Assembly: GCF_003201875.1 (NCBI RefSeq)
Contig: NZ_QJKD01000007.1
Coordinates: forward strand, 134,992 to 198,991
Direction: 5' to 3'
Source: Hungatella effluvii
GTDB lineage: Bacteria; Bacillota; Clostridia; Lachnospirales; Lachnospiraceae
Length of the DNA stretch: 64,000 nucleotides
Shown one piece after another: positions 1-7,710 of the stretch. The notes below the pieces were generated by a model. The model did no database searches and was not told where the DNA came from. It saw nothing but the letters and a program-made list of their open reading frames with translations. The stretch's first letter is position 1; the number at the start of each line of letters is the position of its first letter. Position numbers and translations under genes: made by a program.

Positions 1-1850
1 GGGAAGCAGCGCCTACAGCCAGCATTTCCAGGTGCCGAATGTCAGCAGCATGGGAATGACAGAGAAGACCGGAAAATTCGGAGGAGACTACTGGTATACG
101 TATAACAATGTGCTTTTCATGTCTCTTAACTCCAACAATATGAGTACGGCGGAACACCGGGAGTTTATGAAAGCTGTTCTGGAAGAAAATGGTGCTGATG
201 CGGACTGGACGGTGGTAACTTTCCATCATTCGATCTACAGCACGGCCAGCCACGAGTCGGACAATGATATTATCCAGAGGCGGGCGGAGCTCGTTCCGGT
301 ATTTACGGAGCTGGGAATCGACGTAGTGCTGATGGGCCATGACCATGTTTATACCAGAAGCTATATGATGAATGGAACGGATCCGGTAGTTCCTGCTGAC
401 GGAACGGTGCCGGAGAGTGTGACAGACCCGGCTGAAGGCGAAGTGCTTTATGTGACGGTCAACTCCGCCAGCGGCAGCAAGTATTATTCCATACATAATA
501 AAGATTTTCCTTATGCGGCGGTGATGAATCAGGAGAGTACCCCGAATATCACTAACGTGGAGGTGACAGATAAGTCTTTTGCAATTACGACTTACCGTAC
601 TGCCGATATGTCTGTAGTGGATACCTTTGCAATTTATAAGGATGGCTATCAGCCCCCGGAAGCTGTTATTAAATCCGTTTCTCTCGGAGTGGGTGCGGAC
701 GAGTCAGAGACCATGGTTACCTGGTATTCTGATTCTAAGCTGCCGGGAAAGGTACAGCTTGTAAAGAAGAGTGATCTGGCCGACCGCGTATTTCCGGAGA
801 CAGCGGCAGAGTTTGCGGCAGAGAAGGAGAGCGCCAATGAGGAAGGCTTTTTCACGAATCAGGCAGTGATTCGCGGTCTGGAATTCGGGGCAGAGTACGC
901 ATACCGGGTCGGAGACGGAACCACCTGGTCAGATGTGTATGACTTGACGGTCCAGGATTTTCAGAATGGATTTAATTTCCTGCTTGCAGGCGATCCGCAG
1001 ATCGGGGCGGGAAGCACGGATACGGATATTAAGGGATGGCAGAGAACTATGGAGACGGCTATAAAGGCGTTTCCAGGGACCAGCTTCTTAATCAGCGCGG
1101 GAGATCAGGTCAACACGGCCAGCAATGAGGCGCAGTATGCGGGATACTTAAGCCCGAAGGAGCTGCTGTCCCTGCCGGTAGCGGTAAACGTGGGAAATCA
1201 TGACGCGGGAAGCAGCGCCTACAGCCAGCATTTCCAGGTGCCGAATGTCAGCAGCATGGGAATGACAGAGAAGACCGGAAAATTCGGAGGAGACTACTGG
1301 TATACGTATAACAATGTGCTCTTTATGTCTCTCAACTCCAACAATATGAGTACGGCAGAGCACAGAGCGTTCATGAAGCAGGTGCTTGACGAGAACGGAG
1401 CCGATGCGGACTGGACGGTGGTAACTTTCCATCATTCGATCTACAGCACGGCCAGCCACGAGTCGGACAATGATATTATCCAGAGGCGGGCGGAGCTCGC
1501 TCCGGTCTTTACGGAGCTGGGAATCGACGTAGTGCTGATGGGCCATGACCATGTTTATACCAGAAGCTATATGATGAATGGAACAGATCCGGTAGTTCCT
1601 GCTGATGGAACGGTGCCGGAGAGTGTGACAGATCCGGCGGAAGGCGAAGTGCTTTATGTGACGGCCAACTCCGCCAGCGGCAGCAAGTATTATTCAATAC
1701 ATAATAAAGATTTTCCTTATGCGGCGGTGATGAATCAGGAGAGTACCCCGAATATCACTAACGTGGAGGTAACGGACAGTTCCTTTGCAATTACAACCTA
1801 TCGCACGACGGATATGTCGGAAGTAGACCATTTTACAATTTACAGGACAG
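1..1850 (+). repeat. 1206-bp in-frame tandem duplication inside the phosphoesterase gene
   Basis: Bases 1 to about 640 recur at 1207 to about 1846 with a period of 1206 bp (402 codons). The first 110 or so bases of the two copies are identical, with only scattered, mostly synonymous changes afterwards. The first unit is cut by the window edge. The similarity points to recent duplication or ongoing gene conversion. Confidence 0.9.
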
Positions 1851-2899
1851 AGGCTCCTAAGCCGCAGCCTGATGTGACAGGCGATACAGTAGCAGAGATT
1901 CTGGAGAGTCTGGATCAGGCCCTGGAACAGGCGGAGACAGAGGGAGAGAAGCAGGAAATTCTGAAGAAGGCGGCTGATGCGGCCGGAGCGCTCTCGTATG
2001 ATCCTAATACAATGGATGAATCTGAAATGAAGGAAATTAAAAAGCTGGAAGATAAGATTCTGGCAGGCTACGGCGATCTGTCGACCGAAACTGACTTAAA
2101 AACCGAGAAGGTGACCGGTGTGAAGGCAGAAGGCGCAGCGCTCAGTATTCCGTTAAAGGCTGGTGTCAGGGCAGCGGCCGTTCTGAAGGTAAGCGATATG
2201 GAACTGCCGGAGGCTGTGGGATTTGAGACGGAAGATGTTATCACACTGGATATTCAACTGGATATCATAAGTGATGATCCGGAGGTGTCAGGCGGGAATA
2301 TCCAGCCGAAGGTTCCGATGAAGATTACCATCAACGCGCCGGAGGGCATTGATTTAAACCGGCTGGTACTGCTGCATTACACCAATGGGGTATATGAAAA
2401 CGTAAAATTTACAGTAAAAGATGGAGCGATCAGTTTTGTTGTTAATGCGTTGAGCCCGTTTGTACTTGCGGAAAAAGCGGCGGATAAGCCGGATGATGAT
2501 GGAAATGATTCTAATGACGGGTCTTCTGACAATGGATCTTCTGACAATGGATCTTCCGGCAGTGGTTCTTCCGGCAGTGTGCAGGGATCATGGATACAGG
2601 ACCAGACGGGCTGGTGGTATCAGTATCAGAATAAGACGTATCCGGTCAATACATGGGTGTCCATACAGGGAATCTGGTATCATTTTGACCAGGCCGGTTA
2701 TATGCAGACTGGCTGGATTCAGGTAAAGGGCGTATGGTACTATTTACAGCCGTCAGGAGCTATGGTGGCATCAGACTGGGTATTGTATCAGGATAAATGG
2801 TATTATCTGAACCAGGATGGGGCGATGGCTACAGCACCGGTTCACTATAATGGAACGGAGTACCGGTTCGACGAATCAGGTGCGTGTATAAATCCGTAA
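2..2899 (+). CDS. Duplicated metallophosphoesterase with cell-wall-binding repeats (5' truncated)
   Basis: The frame is open from base 2, so the gene begins upstream; the GTG at 32 is only an internal codon. The product is a surface phosphoesterase of the purple-acid-phosphatase/calcineurin type. After the end of a first catalytic domain come an Ig/FN3-like module and a complete second catalytic domain with GDPQ, GDQ, GNHD, FHHS and GHDH metal ligands. Then follow a helical linker, an Asp/Ser/Gly-rich spacer and about five aromatic cell-wall (choline-binding-type) repeats ending in WYYLNQDGAM. The two catalytic units are 402 residues apart and nearly identical. The protein is inferred to be exported and held on the wall, releasing phosphate from organic phosphates. 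The signal peptide would lie outside the window. Substrate unknown. Confidence 0.85.
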   Translation, partial: GSSAYSQHFQVPNVSSMGMTEKTGKFGGDYWYTYNNVLFMSLNSNNMSTAEHREFMKAVLEENGADADWTVVTFHHSIYSTASHESDNDIIQRRAELVPVFTELGIDVVLMGHDHVYTRSYMMNGTDPVVPADGTVPESVTDPAEGEVLYVTVNSASGSKYYSIHNKDFPYAAVMNQESTPNITNVEVTDKSFAITTYRTADMSVVDTFAIYKDGYQPPEAVIKSVSLGVGADESETMVTWYSDSKLPGKVQLVKKSDLADRVFPETAAEFAAEKESANEEGFFTNQAVIRGLEFGAEYAYRVGDGTTWSDVYDLTVQDFQNGFNFLLAGDPQIGAGSTDTDIKGWQRTMETAIKAFPGTSFLISAGDQVNTASNEAQYAGYLSPKELLSLPVAVNVGNHDAGSSAYSQHFQVPNVSSMGMTEKTGKFGGDYWYTYNNVLFMSLNSNNMSTAEHRAFMKQVLDENGADADWTVVTFHHSIYSTASHESDNDIIQRRAELAPVFTELGIDVVLMGHDHVYTRSYMMNGTDPVVPADGTVPESVTDPAEGEVLYVTANSASGSKYYSIHNKDFPYAAVMNQESTPNITNVEVTDSSFAITTYRTTDMSEVDHFTIYRTEAPKPQPDVTGDTVAEILESLDQALEQAETEGEKQEILKKAADAAGALSYDPNTMDESEMKEIKKLEDKILAGYGDLSTETDLKTEKVTGVKAEGAALSIPLKAGVRAAAVLKVSDMELPEAVGFETEDVITLDIQLDIISDDPEVSGGNIQPKVPMKITINAPEGIDLNRLVLLHYTNGVYENVKFTVKDGAISFVVNALSPFVLAEKAADKPDDDGNDSNDGSSDNGSSDNGSSGSGSSGSVQGSWIQDQTGWWYQYQNKTYPVNTWVSIQGIWYHFDQAGYMQTGWIQVKGVWYYLQPSGAMVASDWVLYQDKWYYLNQDGAMATAPVHYNGTEYRFDESGACINP

Positions 2900-2931
2900 T
2901 AAGAATAACCGTTCCACTCCACGGAGGATCG

Positions 2932-3008
2932 CGCTGCGGCGGTAAGGAATCTTGTCGCCGCAGCGACCCGCCGCAGGCGGTGAATCCCGTAGGCGGGATT
3001 CTTATTTG
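2932..3008 (+). terminator. Nested GC-rich hairpins after the phosphoesterase
   Basis: A 10-bp stem (CGCTGCGGCG at 2932-2941 with CGCCGCAGCG at 2956-2965) is followed by an 8-bp stem (GAATCCCG at 2982-2989 with CGGGATTC at 2994-3001). The run TTATTT follows. The second stem is a plausible rho-independent terminator. The YibE/F start codon is only 46 bases downstream, so read-through is possible. Confidence 0.6.
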
Positions 3009-3046
3009 ATGTTCCGGCTAACGCGGAAACAGGGAGGAAATCAATT

Positions 3047-4189
3047 ATGGAATGGATTAAGAGGAAGAGCGGGGAGATCGTCCTGGCAGCTGTGGTAGTA
3101 TTGATGATTGCAGCCATCTGCATTTATAACAGGGCTAACCCGATTACCTATACCATGTATGAAAATGGGTCCATCAATTACGTAAAGGCAAGGGTGCTGG
3201 AGGTGACGGATCAGCAGCTGGAGCCGGTGAAGGAAGCAGAGGGACGCTGGCTGGGAACCCAGGAACTGAAGGTGGAGCTTCTTAACAAGGGCCATGCAGG
3301 GGAAATCATTACTGTAGTCAATTATCTGAGTACGACCCATAATGTTTATGCCAAAGAGGGGCAGTCATTAATTATCAAGGCGGATTGCCCTGAGGGAGTG
3401 GAGCCGTTTTATTCGGTCTATAATTACGACAGAACCACAGGACTTATGATGACTGGCATTGTCTTTATGACGTGTATGGTGCTGGTGGGCCGGGGAAAGG
3501 GAGTAAAAAGTATTCTCAGCCTGGCGTTTACCATGTTTTTTATCATTGCGTTTCTGCTTCCCATGATATACAGGGGCCATTCCCCCGTGCTTTTGAGCAT
3601 TCTTACAATTCTTGTTTCCACAGCTGTCTCCATGCTGCTTCTGAACGGGTACAGCGCAAAGACACTGACTGCTATCGCCTCTACCATGGCGGGAGTGCTG
3701 GTGGCAGCAGGGGCGTTTGCAGTCATAACGGCGGTCCTGCATCTCGACGGCTATAACGAAAGTCAGGCGGAGGAGCTTTTACTGATTTCGGAAAACACGG
3801 GGCTGAAAATCCGGTATATTCTTTTCGCAGGCATTCTGATCGCTTCTCTGGGAGCAGTTATGGATATGTGTATGTCCATCGCGGCCTCTCTTTTTGAAAT
3901 GAAACATCAGAATCCATCCATGGATTTTAAAGCGATTGTCAAAGCCGGGTACGCCATTGGAAGAGATATGATCGGTACTATGTGCGCGACCCTGGTTCTC
4001 GCATTTACCGGGACGGCCCTTACCATGATGCTGGTGCTGATCTCATACGGTGTCCAGCCGGAGCAGCTGATGAATTCGGATTATATTGCAATTGAGGCGG
4101 CTCACAGCCTGTCCGGCAGTCTGGCTGTTATCCTGTGCGTTCCAGTGACCTCATTCTTGTCCGCGTATGTGCTGGAACGAAATAATTAG
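3047..4189 (+). CDS. YibE/F family membrane protein
   Basis: A 380-residue polytopic protein of the YibE/F family, whose biochemical role is not settled. An N-terminal membrane helix (about residues 8-26) is followed by an extracytoplasmic beta-rich domain (about 30-125) containing YSVYNYDRT. Seven or more hydrophobic helices fill the rest, including GKGVKSILSLAF and the conserved LIASLGAVMDMCMSIAAS segment. Length and order match the family. The ATG has GGGAGG about ten bases upstream. Family recognition is firm; function is open. Nothing links it functionally to the phosphoesterase upstream. Confidence 0.85.
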   Translation: MEWIKRKSGEIVLAAVVVLMIAAICIYNRANPITYTMYENGSINYVKARVLEVTDQQLEPVKEAEGRWLGTQELKVELLNKGHAGEIITVVNYLSTTHNVYAKEGQSLIIKADCPEGVEPFYSVYNYDRTTGLMMTGIVFMTCMVLVGRGKGVKSILSLAFTMFFIIAFLLPMIYRGHSPVLLSILTILVSTAVSMLLLNGYSAKTLTAIASTMAGVLVAAGAFAVITAVLHLDGYNESQAEELLLISENTGLKIRYILFAGILIASLGAVMDMCMSIAASLFEMKHQNPSMDFKAIVKAGYAIGRDMIGTMCATLVLAFTGTALTMMLVLISYGVQPEQLMNSDYIAIEAAHSLSGSLAVILCVPVTSFLSAYVLERNN

Positions 4190-4198
4190 GCTAAATAA

Positions 4199-4483
4199 GT
4201 AACAGTTCAGCCTCCGCCGGCCTTTGCTGTCCGGTCTGTCCCGGCTGACTCATGGGGCCTTTCCAGTTCCGGTTTCGGGAATAAGCACTTCTAAATGTGC
4301 AAAATTTTTCTAAAAACCAGAGAAAATCCCCAAACTCGCTGCGCTCAGACAAGTGGGCATTTCCCCTGAACGAAAAATTCTGCGCATTAAGAATTGCTAA
4401 TTCCCTGCAAAGTCACAGGAAAGGCCCCATGAGTCAGCCGGAACAGACCGGACAGCAAAGGCCGGCGGAGGTTGAATTGCTGC
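4199..4483. mobile_element. 285-bp palindromic MITE-like element, copy 1
   Basis: Bases 4211-4264 are the reverse complement of 4418-4471 with one mismatch in 54. The pairing continues outward to 4199 and 4483 and inward (4294-4310 with 4372-4388) through transition mismatches that G-U pairing would tolerate in RNA. The end GTAACAGTTCAG resembles the end of the element at 20525-20677. The element is bracketed by CTAAATAA (4191-4198) and TTAAATAA (4484-4491), which looks like an 8-bp target-site duplication with one change. It encodes no credible protein. Together this suggests a non-autonomous mobile element able to fold into a long RNA hairpin. Confidence 0.7.
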
Positions 4484-4494
4484 TTAAATAAAAA

Positions 4495-4541
4495 TAATTA
4501 TCATTATCACTATTGCAAAGAGAGAAAGACTCTGCTATACT
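4495..4541 (+). promoter_or_regulatory. Sigma-A promoter with Fur-like AT-rich box
   Basis: TTGCAA (4513-4518) and TATACT (4536-4541) are separated by exactly 17 bases, a strong vegetative promoter. TAATTATCATTATCAC (4495-4510), immediately upstream, resembles half of a Fur box. The promoter would transcribe the leader with an internal terminator that precedes the lactate dehydrogenase gene. The Fur reading rests on sequence resemblance only. Confidence 0.6.
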
Positions 4542-4650
4542 GTAACCAGATGGAAATGGCTGGAAATACTACGGCCGGTACCATTGAGTAAATCATGCAA
4601 AGGCAGATTGTCATTGAATTATAAAACAGGATATCGTATTTTCCCATATG

Positions 4651-4679
4651 ACAGGGTGCCTTTGCGGCACTCTGTTTTT
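4651..4679 (+). terminator. Terminator-like hairpin in the ldh leader
   Basis: CAGGGTGCC (4652-4660) pairs with GGCACTCTG (4666-4674) and is followed by TTTTT. It lies about 105 bases downstream of the predicted start at about 4548 and 75 bases before the ldh start codon. It could be a transcription attenuator or the end of a small RNA. I recognised no known riboswitch in the leader. Confidence 0.6.
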
Positions 4680-4754
4680 CGGTTCATGAGGCGGTGCAGT
4701 CATGCCGTGCCGGACAGCAGCATAAAATAAACCTGGTTAAAGGAGGAGTTCATC

Positions 4755-5699
4755 ATGATAAATATTCAGAAGGCGGCCATTATCGGCTGTGGATTTGTAG
4801 GAACATCTATTGCATTTTCCCTTGTACAGAAGGGGATTTTTTCGGAACTGGTTCTGATTGATGCCAATGAAAAGAAGGCGGAAGGGGAGGCGATGGATTT
4901 AAGCCATGGTCTGCCGTTTACGAAGCCTATGGAGATCAAGGCCGGAGGCTATGAGGATATTGCGGACTGTGCCATGATCATCATCACAGCGGGAGCAAAT
5001 CAGAAGCCTGGAGAGACACGGCTCGATCTGGTCCATAAAAATGTGGAGATTTACAAGAGTATTATACCGAAGATCGTGGAGAAGAATCAGGAGGCGACGC
5101 TGCTCATCGTGTCCAATCCGGTGGATATCATGACGTATGTGGCGCTTAAGCTTTCCGGTTATCCCAGTCACAAAGTCATCGGTTCCGGAACCGTTCTGGA
5201 TACGGCCAGGCTGAAATACCTATTGAGCCGCCATCTCGACGTGGACAGCAGAAGCATTCATGCATTTATTATCGGTGAGCACGGCGACAGTGAGCTGGCT
5301 GTGTGGAGCGCTGCAAACGTATCGGGGATCCCATTGAATCATTTTTGTGAACTGAGGGGATATTTCGATCATATGGAGTCCATGGACCGCATTTACCAGA
5401 GCGTCCGGGACAGTGCTTACGAGATTATAGAGAAAAAGGGGGCCACCTACTACGGTGTGGCCATGGCGGTCTGCAGAATCGCTGAGTCTGTGATCCGGAA
5501 TGAACATTCCATCATGCCGATATCGGTTTACTTAGACGGGCTCTATGGACTTCACGATATCTGCTTAAGTATCCCGACGGTAGTCGGCCAGGAAGGCGCG
5601 GAAAAGGTGCTGGATATCCCCCTGGACTTAATGGAAATGGGAAAACTGGTGTATTCGGCAGAAGAGTTAAAGAAGATTATTGGAGAGTTGAAGCTGTAA
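4755..5699 (+). CDS. ldh: L-lactate dehydrogenase
   Basis: Cytosolic NAD-dependent L-lactate dehydrogenase of 314 residues, the family length, interconverting pyruvate and L-lactate. The Rossmann motif GCGFVG is at 11-16. Gln83 in the loop AGANQKPGETR marks lactate rather than malate specificity, Arg89 clamps the substrate, Arg152 binds the carboxylate and His176 (GEHGDSE) is the catalytic base. AGGAGG sits nine bases before the ATG. The gene is preceded by an attenuator-like leader and is probably transcribed alone, because the next gene has its own promoter region. A related L-2-hydroxyacid dehydrogenase activity cannot be excluded. Confidence 0.92.
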   Translation: MINIQKAAIIGCGFVGTSIAFSLVQKGIFSELVLIDANEKKAEGEAMDLSHGLPFTKPMEIKAGGYEDIADCAMIIITAGANQKPGETRLDLVHKNVEIYKSIIPKIVEKNQEATLLIVSNPVDIMTYVALKLSGYPSHKVIGSGTVLDTARLKYLLSRHLDVDSRSIHAFIIGEHGDSELAVWSAANVSGIPLNHFCELRGYFDHMESMDRIYQSVRDSAYEIIEKKGATYYGVAMAVCRIAESVIRNEHSIMPISVYLDGLYGLHDICLSIPTVVGQEGAEKVLDIPLDLMEMGKLVYSAEELKKIIGELKL

Positions 5700-5719
5700 A
5701 ATGGGCCTGCTGATGAATG

Positions 5720-5783
5720 TTAGTTCATAAATGTGAAAAAATATGGAAAACCGCTTTTCATTTCTAAAATGATGTAGTAAGAT
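5720..5783 (+). promoter_or_regulatory. Promoter/operator region of the XRE-cupin regulator
   Basis: TTAGTTCATAA (5720-5730) also occurs at 6567-6577, just upstream of the peptidase gene. A 17-bp imperfect palindrome, TGGAAAACCGCTTTTCA (5744-5760), overlaps a weak -35 (TTTCAT, 5756-5761) placed 16 bases from TAAGAT (5778-5783). The shared motif suggests the regulator acts on its own promoter and on the downstream operon. This is inference from motif sharing. Confidence 0.4.
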
Positions 5784-5831
5784 AAAGTTCAGACAGATAG
5801 TTTACAAAAAATGTGATGTTAAAGGAGCTTT

Positions 5832-6383
5832 ATGAACTACATTAATCTCGATGGAATAGGCGAAAAAATCAGCAGGTTAAGAAAAGAACAGGGAGTCACG
5901 ATCCGGGAGCTCTCCGAGTATACTGGTTATTCAGTGGGTTTTTTAAGCAATCTGGAGACTGGGAAAAACAGTCCCACGGTGGAAAGCCTTCAGAGGGTGG
6001 CCGAGGCGCTGCGGACCGATATCATCGAGATTTTGACGAAGGAGAAGCAGCACCATACGGTCATCCGGAAGAATGAGCGGTCGGTGTTTGATCATCCCCG
6101 TTATAAGATGACGATTGAAACACTGGATTTCGGTTATGACAAGCAGATCTATGAGTTCATAACGATCGACCCGGGAGCGGAGGAGAAGGGAATCGTCTCC
6201 AGGCACCTGTTCCCGGAAGTGTGCACCGTGATCGAGGGCGTTCTCACCATCGAGGTGGAGGACAGCGTCTATACCCTGGAAGAGGGTGATTCCATCTATA
6301 TCCCAGAAAAATCGGCGCACAGGATTTATAATCTGGGCGATAAAAAGGTGGTTACCTACTGGGTTTTTCAGAAAACAAAATAA
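5832..6383 (+). CDS. XRE-type regulator with C-terminal cupin sensor
   Basis: A 183-residue cytosolic repressor or activator. Residues about 9-65 form an XRE helix-turn-helix (ISRLRKEQGVTIRELSEYTG, then SVGFLSNLETGKNSPTVESL). Residues about 105-180 form a small cupin (HLFPEVCTVIEGVLTIEVED, then EEGDSIYIPEKSAHRIYNLGD) that usually senses a small metabolite. The ATG has AAAGGAG seven bases upstream. A strong terminator follows, so it is probably monocistronic. Its position directly before the peptidase, GH127 and transporter operon, and the shared TTAGTTCATAA motif, make that operon its likely target. Confidence 0.9.
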   Translation: MNYINLDGIGEKISRLRKEQGVTIRELSEYTGYSVGFLSNLETGKNSPTVESLQRVAEALRTDIIEILTKEKQHHTVIRKNERSVFDHPRYKMTIETLDFGYDKQIYEFITIDPGAEEKGIVSRHLFPEVCTVIEGVLTIEVEDSVYTLEEGDSIYIPEKSAHRIYNLGDKKVVTYWVFQKTK

Positions 6384-6399
6384 TGAATAATATATGGGA

Positions 6400-6447
6400 A
6401 GATGTAAATGCATGGCATGCGATGGCCGGCGTTTACATCTTTTTTTG
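6400..6447 (+). terminator. Rho-independent terminator of the XRE gene
   Basis: AGATGTAAATGC (6400-6411) pairs with GCGTTTACATCT (6429-6440), with one G-U pair, and is followed by six more T. It separates the regulator from the peptidase operon. Confidence 0.85.
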
Positions 6448-6518
6448 TGATTATTCCTAAATAAAAAGTTGCAAAATTAGCACTATTGCTCAAAAATAAA
6501 ATATTTCAGCGCCACGCA

Positions 6519-6580
6519 TTGACAAAAGTATGAGGTGAGATTACAATGTGTTCATAATAATGAAATTTAGTTCATAATTA
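6519..6580 (+). promoter_or_regulatory. Strong promoter with repeated TTCATAAT operator
   Basis: TTGACA (6519-6524) and TACAAT (6542-6547) are 17 bases apart, a near-consensus promoter. Directly downstream TTCATAATAA (6551-6560) and TTCATAATTA (6571-6580) are spaced 20 bases apart, two helical turns. This places two repressor contacts on one face of the DNA across the start site. The second copy lies within the TTAGTTCATAA motif shared with the XRE gene. Confidence 0.7.
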
Positions 6581-6597
6581 TAGTTGGAGGAAGCAAG

Positions 6598-7680
6598 ATG
6601 AATTATGGTTTAAGAGTACAGAAAATCCTCGGCGGTATGCAGCAGGATGGGATAGACAGCCTGCTTGTGACCCAGGGGACGGATATCCGATATGTGAGCG
6701 GGTTCAGCGGCGAGGCCGGAGTGGCGGTGATTATTCTCAGTGAAAGCAGAAATTATCTGATTACAGATGGACGGTTTACCAGTCAGGCGGAACAGGAGAC
6801 AGAAGGATTTGAGATTGTCTTAATCAAGTCAGGGCATAAGCTTTACGAAACCGCAGGCGGACTGCTCGATGAGATTGGAGCCAGGGAAATCCGAATCGAT
6901 ATCGGACAGATCTCGCACGCGGACTACTTGGAACTGGAAAGCCATTGTCATGGAAATATCCAGAACATGAAACCGTATATTTCAGATGCCAGGATGGTGA
7001 AAGACGAGGAAGAGCTTGTTCTGATCCGCAGAGCCTGCGATATTACGGAACAGTCATTCATGGTTCTGCTGAATCAGGTTCAGCCTGGACAGAGCGAGAA
7101 GGAGATCCGCAACATTCTGGAAAATGAATTTCGCAGAAGGGGAAGCCTGGACGTGGCGTTTGAAACGATTGTCGCCTCCGGCCCGGTAAACGGAGCTAAT
7201 CCACACGCCAGCTTAACAGACAGAACGATCCGGCAGGGAGATATGGTTACGATCGATTTTGGCTGTAAATATGAGGCGTACTGCTCCGATATCACAAGAA
7301 CCTTTGCGCTGGGAAAACCGTCAGACGAGATGATAAAGATTTACAACACGGTGAAGGCAGCCAAGGAAGCAGCGGAAAGTATTCTAAAAGAGGGAGTCAG
7401 CGCACGGGATGTTGATCTTGCTGTGGAAGCGGTTATCAATGGCGCCGGTTATCACCTGCCTCACGGACCGGGACACGGCTTCGGTCTGGATATTCATGAG
7501 AACCCGTTCCTGTCTTCGAGAAATGAGTATCGGATGAAACGTAATGTGGTACATACGCTGGAGCCGGGAATCTACGTACAGGGTATCTGCGGCGTGCGGA
7601 TTGAAGATGATTACCTGATCACTGGTGACGGAGCGGAGTGTCTGACACCTAATATTACACGGGATTTGATTATACTCTGA
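6598..7680 (+). CDS. Xaa-Pro aminopeptidase-like M24B metallopeptidase
   Basis: A 360-residue cytosolic dimetal peptidase that removes N-terminal residues before proline, or cleaves Xaa-Pro dipeptides. An N-terminal creatinase-like domain (1-130) is followed by the pita-bread domain with all metal ligands: Asp220, Asp231, His293, Glu322 and Glu336, plus His300. No signal peptide. AGGAGG-like TGGAGGAAG precedes the ATG. It is the first gene of an operon with an HEFAH peptidase, a GH127 arabinofuranosidase and a peptide transporter, which suggests proline/hydroxyproline-rich peptides as substrate. The length matches short PepP/PepQ-type enzymes; aminopeptidase versus dipeptidase is not decided. 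Confidence 0.88.
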   Translation: MNYGLRVQKILGGMQQDGIDSLLVTQGTDIRYVSGFSGEAGVAVIILSESRNYLITDGRFTSQAEQETEGFEIVLIKSGHKLYETAGGLLDEIGAREIRIDIGQISHADYLELESHCHGNIQNMKPYISDARMVKDEEELVLIRRACDITEQSFMVLLNQVQPGQSEKEIRNILENEFRRRGSLDVAFETIVASGPVNGANPHASLTDRTIRQGDMVTIDFGCKYEAYCSDITRTFALGKPSDEMIKIYNTVKAAKEAAESILKEGVSARDVDLAVEAVINGAGYHLPHGPGHGFGLDIHENPFLSSRNEYRMKRNVVHTLEPGIYVQGICGVRIEDDYLITGDGAECLTPNITRDLIIL

Positions 7681-7710
7681 TGTTACGGGAAGGTATGGAG
7701 GGGAACGGCA

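Noticed and set aside
4297..4491. 64-codon open frame on the plus strand
   Set aside because: It lies entirely within the 285-bp palindrome, has no ribosome site, and its composition follows the inverted arms.
5744..5760. CcpA cre site in TGGAAAACCGCTTTTCA
   Set aside because: The palindrome is centred differently from the cre consensus and is two to three bases too long; kept only as a possible operator.
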